Below, in pieces: positions 6,914-13,108 of a stretch of DNA of 13,108 nt (position 1 is the stretch's first letter; each line of letters starts with the position of its first letter). The notes under the pieces are model-generated. The model ran no database searches. It was not told the DNA's origin and saw only the letters and a list, made by a program, of their open reading frames with translations. The stretch lies in contig DCGI01000108.1 in NCBI GenBank assembly GCA_002315475.1, positions 1 to 13,108 of the forward strand. Direction: 5' to 3'. A program made the translations under genes and the position numbers. The stretch comes from Christensenella sp. UBA1782 (GTDB taxonomy: Bacteria > Bacillota > Clostridia > Christensenellales > DTU072).

Positions 6914-9430
6914 TTATTGTACCAATAATTGGAGTAAAATGTCAATAAGCTCTTGCGAATAATCTTTTTTATTCATATCTTCGCACAGTTTACAGAAGAA
7001 CGCAAGCAAGAACGTGTTAGCGATAAGCGATTCGTTTTTATCCACTTTGGTTTCGAAGCCGTCCGAGGATTTTTTCAAAATCAGATGGAATTGGCTTGCC
7101 AAAGCGTCCAAGAAGAACACACCCTTCGAACGGTTTTGACGCAATTTCCGATACAGACACGCCACCACGCCGTTTTCATACACCCGTATCAAGGATTCGG
7201 ACAGCGTCCACATGATTTCCGCCGACGACTCGGTATCTTTTATCGGGAAAACGGCTTTTTCTTTGACAACCCAATACAAATCTCGGACGCTTTTTTGAAT
7301 GGCGTCTACCTCTTGCCAAGGAATCCCCGTTTTGGAGCAAATATCCCTGACGAGTACGGCGATTTTTTCGGCATCTTGCCGAATATTTTTTTGTGCTTCG
7401 GAAGGGTTTTCGGGGAGAGAAACGGCAGAGGTGTCCTTACCCTGTAACGCCATCTCGAAGAAATCACATTCCCACGTCAGTTTTTCGCAGAAGTGCCGTT
7501 TCTGCGACCATTCTTCTAGATCTTTGTCTACCAAATCGGACAACAGGTACCTGATTCCGTCTTCTTCTTTATAGACAAGATTTTCCTCGTTTTCGTTGTC
7601 CTCATCCATGGCTTCCCGAATCCGGGTATTGAATTCTTCCTGCGTCAAATCTTCGGCAACGTACGTGATGATGTTCGAACCCACCTTAATAATGCCTTTC
7701 TTTTCCAAAATCGTCAACATGGCAATCGCCTGCTCGTCATCCTTACATTCCGTATTCAGCATCCTACGAGGAATCGGCAACGCCTTCAAATGCTCCCAAT
7801 AGAATTTCCGTTCCTGCGCGCTCAACGTTTTCGCCAAGTCGGGAGTGTTCAGGTCGAAAGAGTCTTCTTCAAACGTTTCTTCCCGCAAATCCACATAGGG
7901 TTCCAATTCGTCATAGTTTCCCGGTGCTTCGGTTAAGTATTCGGGCGTCCTGTATTGGAAACAGAACTGCGTACTGATGGGTTGATGCCGAAAAACGGTG
8001 ATATAAGCCGCCCCCTCTTTCATGCCGTGCAACGCTTCGTCGAGGGTAATGAGGTTTTCTTCGGCATAAGAAACGATGCCGTTCAACAAGCCTTTTTCGT
8101 CGATGACGGTATGCGTACCCATTTCGTTAATAAACGACATACAACTCTCTCTGTCGTTACTGCCTAAGAAAATCTTATAGTTACAATTCTCTTTGATGGC
8201 ATGAAATTCTTCGCGGTAGCGGGTTTCCAACTGGGCATAGGATTGAATGACGATACTGAGATAGATATTCGAGCCTCTGCCTACCGCAAAAATTTTCGGG
8301 TAGACGGGGTTGGCTTGCAAGGAAGCAAACTCGTCGCACAGAAAACAAACGGGCACGTCTAACGGTTTTACCTGTTGGTGAGAGTACTCCAAAAGCTGCT
8401 CTAACATGGAAATGACGACGCCGTTCAACAAATCCAACATACCCGCATCGCCCATATCGTAAACGATATACAGAATTTGCGGTTGTCTCCCCAGCGTTGC
8501 GCAGTTTATGGTGTGGTAGCGTAAAGCTTCTTGAATTTTCGGGTTAAAATACGGCTCCAAATAGGTCGTAACCAACGAAAGATAACAAGAAATGGTATTA
8601 TTGGCTTCCACACTGATAACGCTATGCGCTAACTTTTTCGCCTGCGAATCCTCGTCGCGGGAACTGAAAAACTGTCGATCGCCGTTGGATTTCCAACTAA
8701 ACTGCGAAAAAATCTTCGCCGCCGTACACAAACTGACTTCCTGCGGTCGTAAACGCCGTCTCAGTCCTTTCTTGGCGGCGGTGTAACAAGTGTCTTCGAT
8801 AAGTCCCGCACAAAGTCCCTGCAAAAACATTCTTGCGCCTTCGTCCCACGAAGTATCGTTATTGGTACGGATACGAAACAGACCTTTTATGTATTTACTC
8901 AGATCCGCCCAGACTTTTTCCACCTCTCTCGGCGTATTCTCATCGTTTCGCTCTTTCGCTTCGTAATAGCGTTGTGCCAAAAGTGCCAAATAGTTATAAA
9001 AGTCCGTCCCCTTCTTCGGCTGTTGAAAGTTTAAGATACGCACGTTCTTTTTGCCGAATTTATGGACGGAGTAATGATAGGTGGCATGGAAGATTTCCCC
9101 TTTCGGATCAAAGATGACGTAGGAGGTATCGGGATGAGCGTTCAGCACGCTCGACATCATAAACCCTTGCGTCTTGCCCGTACCCGTCGCACCCAAAATC
9201 AAAGCGTGCGACAGACTTTTGGTTTCCAATACGCATAGATCGCCGTTCTCGTCATACGAAGAACCCAAAGTCATACCGCGCGGACGGTTAAGAGGCATTT
9301 CTTTTTGCTTATAAACGAAGAAATCGGGATCGCTCTTCAAGTCCTCCAAAGTAACCAATCTCGACTTTTCGGAAGATTGCTTGTATTGCATGTATTGATT
9401 TAACAACGCAACGCTGTATTCCTGATTCAT
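6914..9430 (-). CDS. VirD4/TraG-like coupling-type ATPase lacking a membrane domain
   Basis: 838 residues; GGAGGG lies 8 nt before the ATG at 9430. A RecA-like ATPase core shows Walker A GATGTGKT at 80-87, FDPKGE at 107-112, Walker B VCFLCDEFASL at 361-371 (Asp366, Glu367), and GRGSNIYLSIVIQSYAQLETRY-type segments at 384-405 with Gln397. These are signatures of type IV secretion coupling proteins, which normally sit in the membrane through two N-terminal helices and hand DNA-protein substrates to the secretion channel. No hydrophobic helix precedes the ATPase here, so it should be soluble or recruited by a partner. The C-terminal 300 residues (about 530-838) are helical and charged and not recognised; residues 565-595 could be a winged helix. 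No relaxase or other secretion gene is in the window. Its start overlaps the upstream stop as TAATG, indicating translational coupling. Confidence 0.85.
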   Translation of the reverse strand: MNQEYSVALLNQYMQYKQSSEKSRLVTLEDLKSDPDFFVYKQKEMPLNRPRGMTLGSSYDENGDLCVLETKSLSHALILGATGTGKTQGFMMSSVLNAHPDTSYVIFDPKGEIFHATYHYSVHKFGKKNVRILNFQQPKKGTDFYNYLALLAQRYYEAKERNDENTPREVEKVWADLSKYIKGLFRIRTNNDTSWDEGARMFLQGLCAGLIEDTCYTAAKKGLRRRLRPQEVSLCTAAKIFSQFSWKSNGDRQFFSSRDEDSQAKKLAHSVISVEANNTISCYLSLVTTYLEPYFNPKIQEALRYHTINCATLGRQPQILYIVYDMGDAGMLDLLNGVVISMLEQLLEYSHQQVKPLDVPVCFLCDEFASLQANPVYPKIFAVGRGSNIYLSIVIQSYAQLETRYREEFHAIKENCNYKIFLGSNDRESCMSFINEMGTHTVIDEKGLLNGIVSYAEENLITLDEALHGMKEGAAYITVFRHQPISTQFCFQYRTPEYLTEAPGNYDELEPYVDLREETFEEDSFDLNTPDLAKTLSAQERKFYWEHLKALPIPRRMLNTECKDDEQAIAMLTILEKKGIIKVGSNIITYVAEDLTQEEFNTRIREAMDEDNENEENLVYKEEDGIRYLLSDLVDKDLEEWSQKRHFCEKLTWECDFFEMALQGKDTSAVSLPENPSEAQKNIRQDAEKIAVLVRDICSKTGIPWQEVDAIQKSVRDLYWVVKEKAVFPIKDTESSAEIMWTLSESLIRVYENGVVACLYRKLRQNRSKGVFFLDALASQFHLILKKSSDGFETKVDKNESLIANTFLLAFFCKLCEDMNKKDYSQELIDILLQLLVQ
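6916..6945 (-). promoter_or_regulatory. Internal promoter for the MBL-TIR gene pair
   Basis: On the minus strand a consensus TTGACA (6945-6940), an 18-bp spacer and TACAAT (6921-6916) preceded by TGG form an extended -10 promoter. Most of it overlaps the last codons of the VirD4-like gene. The predicted start near 6909 leaves a leader of about 45 nt before the MBL ATG at 6864. It would let the MBL and TIR genes be expressed independently of the upstream three genes. Confidence 0.65.
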
Positions 9431-10125
9431 TATCTTTTCCCTCCCGTTCTGCCGCTATCGTAAAAAGCGGTCTTTCCTTTCTCTGCGGTCGACGTCTCGG
9501 TCAAACCGTAATACGTCGATATCGTTTTCACTTCGTACGTTTTTAACAGCATGGCAGGAACCTTTTTCAACCCGTCAAAGGTCTTTTGCCGTCCTTCTTC
9601 ATCCGTTTTTAACAAAAGCAAGCGGGCGTCGAGGGCAAGTTCGGGTTTGGCACCGATAAACTTCCGCAAAGAAGCGTTCAAAAGGTCTATTTGCTCTCGG
9701 TCGCTGTCAAAGTACATCATCAAGCCGTAAAGCGTCGCAAAACAATCCAAATCGTTTTTTCGGCGGGAAACGAAGTCGGCAAAGTCTCCGTCCTTTTCCT
9801 CCGCAAACATCGTCAAAACCAAATAGGCGTTTTCTTTGGCAAGAAGGGCATCGAATTCTTCGTCCTTATCGCCGAAAAAACCTTTTTGATAGCAAAAACT
9901 CGTGATGGCGTTTTTATGAATGCGCAACATTTTCGGCGAAGTAATCGCCCGATACCCGTCGGAAAACAACAAGGCTTCCGTTTGCTTTTTCTTTTCGTCG
10001 TTCAGACAGAAAAATTCCTCCAACTTTTGACAAAGCGTTTCTTCGGATATTGCTTTTTCCTTCGTAACGTCCGACAAGATTTCGTAATAGTAAATCACTC
10101 TCTTTTGAAAATAATCCAATCCCAT
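9430..10125 (-). CDS. Unrecognised helical protein between the ClpP-like and VirD4-like genes
   Basis: 231 residues with no signal peptide or membrane segment. I do not recognise the family. It appears almost wholly helical, with charged and hydrophobic stretches alternating (for example YYYEILSDV near 12-20 and ATLYGLMMYF near 130-139), and ends in a flexible basic tail (GRTGGKR). The ATG at 10125 lies 5 nt after the ClpP-like stop; a GAGG overlapping that stop is very close to the ATG, so re-initiation by the same ribosomes is likely. Its own stop overlaps the VirD4-like ATG (TAATG). This double coupling implies matched production and perhaps a complex of the three products. An adaptor or regulatory subunit for the ATPase is a guess from position. 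There are no catalytic motifs that I can identify. Confidence 0.8.
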   Translation of the reverse strand: MGLDYFQKRVIYYYEILSDVTKEKAISEETLCQKLEEFFCLNDEKKKQTEALLFSDGYRAITSPKMLRIHKNAITSFCYQKGFFGDKDEEFDALLAKENAYLVLTMFAEEKDGDFADFVSRRKNDLDCFATLYGLMMYFDSDREQIDLLNASLRKFIGAKPELALDARLLLLKTDEEGRQKTFDGLKKVPAMLLKTYEVKTISTYYGLTETSTAEKGKTAFYDSGRTGGKR

Positions 10126-10130
10126 CTTCC

Positions 10131-10703
10131 TCAGTCCGCCTTATACAGTTCTTTTCTTTCGATGATTTTATCGACGATGCCGTACGACAACGCCTCTTGC
10201 GCCGTCATGGTGTAATCTCTCTCAATATCTTCGGCTATTTTTTCTCTCGGTTGTCCGGTATATTGTTGCAACAAATCGATGGTCAAATCTTTTAACCGTT
10301 TAATGTTTTTGGCTTCGATCAAAATATCGGTCGCCTGCCCTCTGACCGTCGAAAGCGGTTGATGAATCATTACGTCGGAGTGTTCGAAAACCCAACGGTT
10401 CCCCTTCTCGCCCGAGCCGAGAATAAGTGCCGCCATCGAAGCGACCATGCCTACCCCGATGGTGCGGATACGCAAGTCGACCGCATTCATGACGTCGATG
10501 ACGGAAAGTCCTGCACTGATAGAGCCGCCGGGACTGTTGATATACACGATTACTTCTCTGTCTTTCGTCGGGACGGCGTCCTTATCGAACCGCTGTGCCA
10601 ACGTGATTAACTGATAAATTACCCTCTGCGCCAAAGTATCGGTGATTTCTTCAAAAATATAAATGGTTTTTGTTTCCAAAAATTCTGCTACGGTAGCGTC
10701 CAT
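10131..10703 (-). CDS. ClpP-family serine protease, probably an accessory paralog
   Basis: 190 residues, close to usual ClpP length. The catalytic triad is complete: Ser89 in GMVASMAALIL, His114 in MIHQPL and Asp163 in ERDYTMTA, with the oxyanion-strand motif YINSPGGS at 54-61 and GQATDI at 122-127. ClpP forms a double heptamer that degrades proteins fed by AAA+ unfoldases. The N-terminus (EFLETKTIYIFEEI) differs from the usual RLLKERIIFL form, and no clpX, clpA/C or trigger factor gene is adjacent, so I infer a specialised paralog, not the housekeeping enzyme. The neighbouring VirD4-like ATPase shows no [L/I/V]-G-F tripeptide of the kind used for ClpP docking. AGAAGG lies about 9 nt before the ATG at 10703. 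It is the first gene of the cluster. Confidence 0.88.
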   Translation of the reverse strand: MDATVAEFLETKTIYIFEEITDTLAQRVIYQLITLAQRFDKDAVPTKDREVIVYINSPGGSISAGLSVIDVMNAVDLRIRTIGVGMVASMAALILGSGEKGNRWVFEHSDVMIHQPLSTVRGQATDILIEAKNIKRLKDLTIDLLQQYTGQPREKIAEDIERDYTMTAQEALSYGIVDKIIERKELYKAD

Positions 10704-10755
10704 ACCTCTATTCCTTCTTTTGTTTTTTTTCTACATAATTCTTATGTATTATTTC

Positions 10756-10783
10756 ATTATACCGATTCACTTGGGAAAGTCAA
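10756..10783 (-). promoter_or_regulatory. Promoter of the ClpP-VirD4 cluster
   Basis: On the minus strand TTGACT (10783-10778), a 16-bp spacer and a perfect TATAAT (10761-10756). Transcription should begin near 10749, giving a leader of about 45 nt before the ClpP-like ATG at 10703. Confidence 0.75.
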
Positions 10784-10816
10784 GACTAAAACAAAGTTAT
10801 TTCCGTCCCGATAAAA

Positions 10817-10851
10817 AAAATCGTAAGGAATTTTCCCTTCCTTACGATTTT
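10817..10851 (-). terminator. Rho-independent terminator of the helical-protein gene
   Basis: A perfect 14-bp inverted repeat (10817-10830 and 10838-10851, 7-nt loop) lies 25 nt past the stop at 10876. On the minus strand an eight-T run follows the stem core. It separates this gene from the ClpP cluster promoter about 30 nt further on. Confidence 0.9.
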
Positions 10852-10875
10852 CTTTTCGTTCAATCGATATTTCGT

Positions 10876-11628
10876 TTAGAGAGCAAGTAACCGTTCTTTG
10901 GCTTGGTCGACGGTGGCTTGGATACCTTCGACCTTCTTCACGTTATCGACGAGTGCGTAAGCATCGGGTAAAAAGGCGGCGCACTTCTTTTTCATCTTGC
11001 GCTTCTTAAACAATCCCGCTTTCGCGACCTTTTCGTCGACAGCCTTTTTGATTTCGGCTTTCGCATCTTTCTTGGCGTCCTCAAAAGCCTGCTTGGCTTT
11101 GTTGGTAGCAATAGCCGTCTTGGCTTTCTTTTCTTCTTTTTTGGCGTTTTCGATCAAGGTCTGGAACAGCGTGTATTGATTCTTGATGTCTTCCATACCT
11201 TCGCAACTTTCTTCGGTGGCTATGACTTCCCGAATGTTTTTCTCCAATTCTTCAAGAGCCGCTTGTTCGAGGTTGGGGCAGACTTCGTTTATCTTTGCCA
11301 AACCCTCCTGCATCTTTTGCAAGTTCAACGCTCTGGCGTTTTCTTCGGCGGGATCGAACGCTCCCGTTTTGCCGCCTTGTCTGGCTTTGATGCCGTTATA
11401 AATTCCCAACAAGAATTCTTTATTCTTATTGCTGATTTCGATCGGGAACAAATTACTGGTATAAATGATATACGCATTATAACCGATCACGAACTTTTCT
11501 GCGTCTTTTTCCGATAACATGGAAGCGATTTGTTCTATCGCCTTTCCGGTGTCCAATTCCGGATAACTCTTTTTTGCCTCTTCGACAATATCGTCAAAGA
11601 CTTGCACGACTGTTTTTGTGCTTGCCAT
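10876..11628 (-). CDS. Lysine/alanine-rich helical protein of unknown function
   Basis: 250 residues with no signal peptide or membrane segment, so probably cytoplasmic. I do not recognise the family. The first 85 residues look like a compact helical domain (VFDDIVEEAKK, then FVIGYNAYIIYTSNLFP). Residues 105-200 are long charged helices rich in Lys, Glu and Ala (EEKKAKTAIATNKAKQAFE), a likely coiled coil, followed by a very basic patch (FKKRKMKKK, near 207-215) and a short helical end. The basic patch could bind nucleic acid or the membrane surface; this is inference. The ATG at 11628 has GGAGGAG 9 nt upstream. It has its own promoter and terminator, so it is a single-gene unit. Membership in the downstream cluster is not supported beyond shared orientation. 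Confidence 0.8.
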   Translation of the reverse strand: MASTKTVVQVFDDIVEEAKKSYPELDTGKAIEQIASMLSEKDAEKFVIGYNAYIIYTSNLFPIEISNKNKEFLLGIYNGIKARQGGKTGAFDPAEENARALNLQKMQEGLAKINEVCPNLEQAALEELEKNIREVIATEESCEGMEDIKNQYTLFQTLIENAKKEEKKAKTAIATNKAKQAFEDAKKDAKAEIKKAVDEKVAKAGLFKKRKMKKKCAAFLPDAYALVDNVKKVEGIQATVDQAKERLLAL

Positions 11629-11686
11629 CTTACTACTCTCCTCCGTTATTGTATTGTATTGAATCTTCGTTAAAGAATCTATGTAA

Positions 11687-11715
11687 AGTATATCCTATCT
11701 ATGCTATAAAATCAA
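11687..11715 (-). promoter_or_regulatory. Promoter of the helical-protein gene
   Basis: On the minus strand TTGATT (11715-11710), a 17-bp spacer and TATACT (11692-11687). The predicted start near 11680 leaves a leader of about 50 nt ending in the GGAGGAG ribosome site. Between this promoter and the helicase terminator lies T-rich DNA with no visible gene. Confidence 0.65.
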
Positions 11716-11823
11716 TAGAAAAATACACGTTTTTTCAAAATTTTTTTATATTTTTTCCGTCCTGCTTTTTGCACGCTTCGTTTTTCTTTTTTTTCACGCC
11801 GTATTCTTTCTCGATTCCTCCGA

Positions 11824-11863
11824 AAAAAACCGCCACCGTATCGAATCGACGAGAGCGGTGGCG
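11824..11863 (-). terminator. Rho-independent terminator of the helicase gene
   Basis: An 8-bp GC-rich stem (CGCCACCG at 11831-11838 with CGGTGGCG at 11856-11863, possibly extended by a G-U pair, 17-nt loop) is followed on the minus strand by GTTTTTTT. It lies 29 nt past the helicase stop at 11893. Confidence 0.85.
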
Positions 11864-11892
11864 TTCTTTTAATCGTTTACCTTCGTACCGTA

Positions 11893-13108
11893 TCAAAACG
11901 TGACGTTCTTTTGGACGAATTCCTGCACGTCCTTCTTGATACCGGGATTGTATACCCAATCGTACGAGAACACACGCATGGACTTCTCCCAACCCCTTCT
12001 TTTTATTAAGGTGGTTTGGTAGCGAATCAGATAGTCGGCATATAGCACCGCTTTTCCGCCGACGTACGGAGAATTTTCCACGAAGAAACAGGCTTCGGCT
12101 TCCGTCTTAGACGGATTCAGAATCACCAACGGAATCCGTAAAGATTTTTCGGTGGCACCGTAATTGCAAAGGATTCTGTCGGCTGCCACGTTACAGTCCC
12201 GTATCAAATAGTTCCGTACCGACGCAATCAAGGCGTTCGGTTCTTCCGACGCCGTATTGATGATGCCGTTATTCTGCGAAGAAACGGCGTTGGCGTCATA
12301 CAAGGATACTTTGCTCAGAAAATCCGCCAAATACGCTATGGTTTCTCTCTTGCTCTCCTCTACGTCGATGGCTTCGAAAGAGTGTACGACGGAGAGCATC
12401 CTTTTGGAACGGGAAGCCGCCACGTTGAAGACTTTTTCACCGAAGGCTTTACTCTGCAACAAGCCGAAACCGCCCATGGCGGAACCGCCGTCCTCTTTGC
12501 CGTAGGTCAGGCTCATGATGATATGGTCGTATTCCTGTCCCTGCATCTTTTCGACGGCACAGACGGAGAACTTTTCCCCCTGTCTGGTTATCCAGGCGCG
12601 GATATCTTTCTCCCGATTCAACATGCTGACGATTAATTCGGCTTGCTTCTGTCCGAACGTCAACACGCCCAAACTGAGGTCGGCGTTCTGCTCGATATGT
12701 CGTTGCACCAATTCGACCACCTTTTCCGCTTCGGCATGGTTTTGTCCCTGTGCCATCGAACGCTTGCCTATGGGAATCAAATAATCCCGAATACCCAAAC
12801 TCTCCGAAGACGTCCGAATGGACGGGAACGTAATCATTTCGGGGTAGTATTTGGAAGAATACGCAATCAACGGTTCGCTTTGGCTGCGATAGTGGCAACG
12901 GAGCGAAATGGCCGTCATACATTCGTTGGCGGTGATGAGGTCGAGAGCCGATTTGACTTCGATCGTACCCATCGTTTCTTCATCCCACTTTGCTTCGATG
13001 TCTTTGGCTTGGAAAAATTCCATCGGAGGCATTTGATATTCGTCCCCGAACACCACGCACTGTTGGGCACGCGACAGTACGGGAATGATGTATTGCGGCT
13101 CGATTTGG
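11893..13108 (-). CDS. SF1 (Upf1-like) helicase with a C-terminal Vsr/MTES_1575-like domain, 5' end outside the window
   Basis: About 404 codons are visible and the frame is open to the right edge, so the Walker A half and the DEAxQ box are missing. What remains is the second RecA domain and tail of an AAA_11/AAA_12 type helicase. Near the edge is VVFGDEYQMPP (the GDxxQLPP motif). Then come CHYRSQSEPLIAYSS, with its conserved HYRS, AVEKMQGQEYDHIIMSLTYG, and NVAASRSKRML, the arginine-finger motif with Ser where Thr is usual. Bases 12243-11896 encode an endonuclease-like domain of the kind that ends DUF4011-type helicases (AYLADF, then RRGWEKSMRVFSYDWVYN). Its usual Asp and acidic-Asp-Gly residues appear replaced (RIPLVI and FFVENSP), so it may be inactive. 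The domain likely binds or processes nucleic acid in DNA defence or repair; the role is inferred. An in-frame GTG at 13056 is not the true start. Confidence 0.85.
   Translation of the reverse strand, partial: QIEPQYIIPVLSRAQQCVVFGDEYQMPPMEFFQAKDIEAKWDEETMGTIEVKSALDLITANECMTAISLRCHYRSQSEPLIAYSSKYYPEMITFPSIRTSSESLGIRDYLIPIGKRSMAQGQNHAEAEKVVELVQRHIEQNADLSLGVLTFGQKQAELIVSMLNREKDIRAWITRQGEKFSVCAVEKMQGQEYDHIIMSLTYGKEDGGSAMGGFGLLQSKAFGEKVFNVAASRSKRMLSVVHSFEAIDVEESKRETIAYLADFLSKVSLYDANAVSSQNNGIINTASEEPNALIASVRNYLIRDCNVAADRILCNYGATEKSLRIPLVILNPSKTEAEACFFVENSPYVGGKAVLYADYLIRYQTTLIKRRGWEKSMRVFSYDWVYNPGIKKDVQEFVQKNVTF

Noticed and set aside
6914..9430. Reading the VirD4-like gene as proof of an integrative conjugative element
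   Set aside because: No relaxase, VirB4, integrase, attachment-site repeat or transposase is visible, and the membrane domain expected of a conjugation coupling protein is absent.
1..13108. CRISPR arrays, tRNA or rRNA genes, insertion sequences
   Set aside because: On reading both strands I saw no regularly spaced direct repeats, cloverleaf-like stretches, ribosomal RNA motifs or transposase-like proteins.

Overview
The window looks like chromosomal DNA from a low-to-mid GC Gram-positive bacterium of the Bacillota, probably a gut-type Clostridia lineage. The signs are A/T-rich intergenic gaps with near-consensus sigma-A promoters, strong AGGAGG-type ribosome binding sites, stem-plus-T-run terminators, a lipobox lipoprotein, and a zinc-ribbon/TIR protein of a type I associate with gut Clostridia. 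TGA is used as a stop in several genes, so the standard bacterial code applies. Taxonomy below this level is a guess.

Layout, left to right. Positions 1-301 are a gap with a probable terminator. A minus-strand gene (2350 to 302) encodes a 682-residue lipoprotein of unknown function. It is divergent from a plus-strand GH36/GH27-like alpha-galactosidase (2588-4177), and the 237-bp gap between them carries two TTGAAA/17/TATAAT promoters and a small palindrome. The GH36-like gene converges with a long minus-strand cluster onto a perfect 19-bp bidirectional terminator (4191-4232). In transcription order the cluster is a ClpP-family protease (10703 to 10131), an unrecognised 231-residue helical protein (10125 to 9430), a VirD4/TraG-like ATPase with no N-terminal membrane domain (9430 to 6914), an MBL-fold hydrolase (6864 to 6130) and a TIR-domain membrane protein (6112 to 4244). 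The first three genes are tightly coupled (5-nt gap, then a TAATG overlap). A second promoter overlapping the end of the VirD4-like gene can start the MBL-TIR pair. Upstream are a monocistronic lysine/alanine-rich helical protein (11628 to 10876) and the 3' part of an Upf1-like SF1 helicase with a Vsr/MTES_1575-like C-terminal domain (13108 to 11893, running off the right edge).

The most interesting object is the TIR protein. From the N-terminus it has a zinc ribbon, a TIR domain, five 38-39-residue Cys/His modules, three membrane segments and a short BspA-like leucine-rich repeat region. The charge pattern predicts TIR inside and LRR outside, which resembles a Toll-like receptor with the order reversed. 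It is encoded with a metal-dependent hydrolase, downstream of a protease and a RecA-like ATPase. That suggests, as inference only, a sensing/effector (possibly immune) module. No phage, plasmid, transposase or other conjugation genes are visible, and the system assignment rests on architecture and co-orientation alone.
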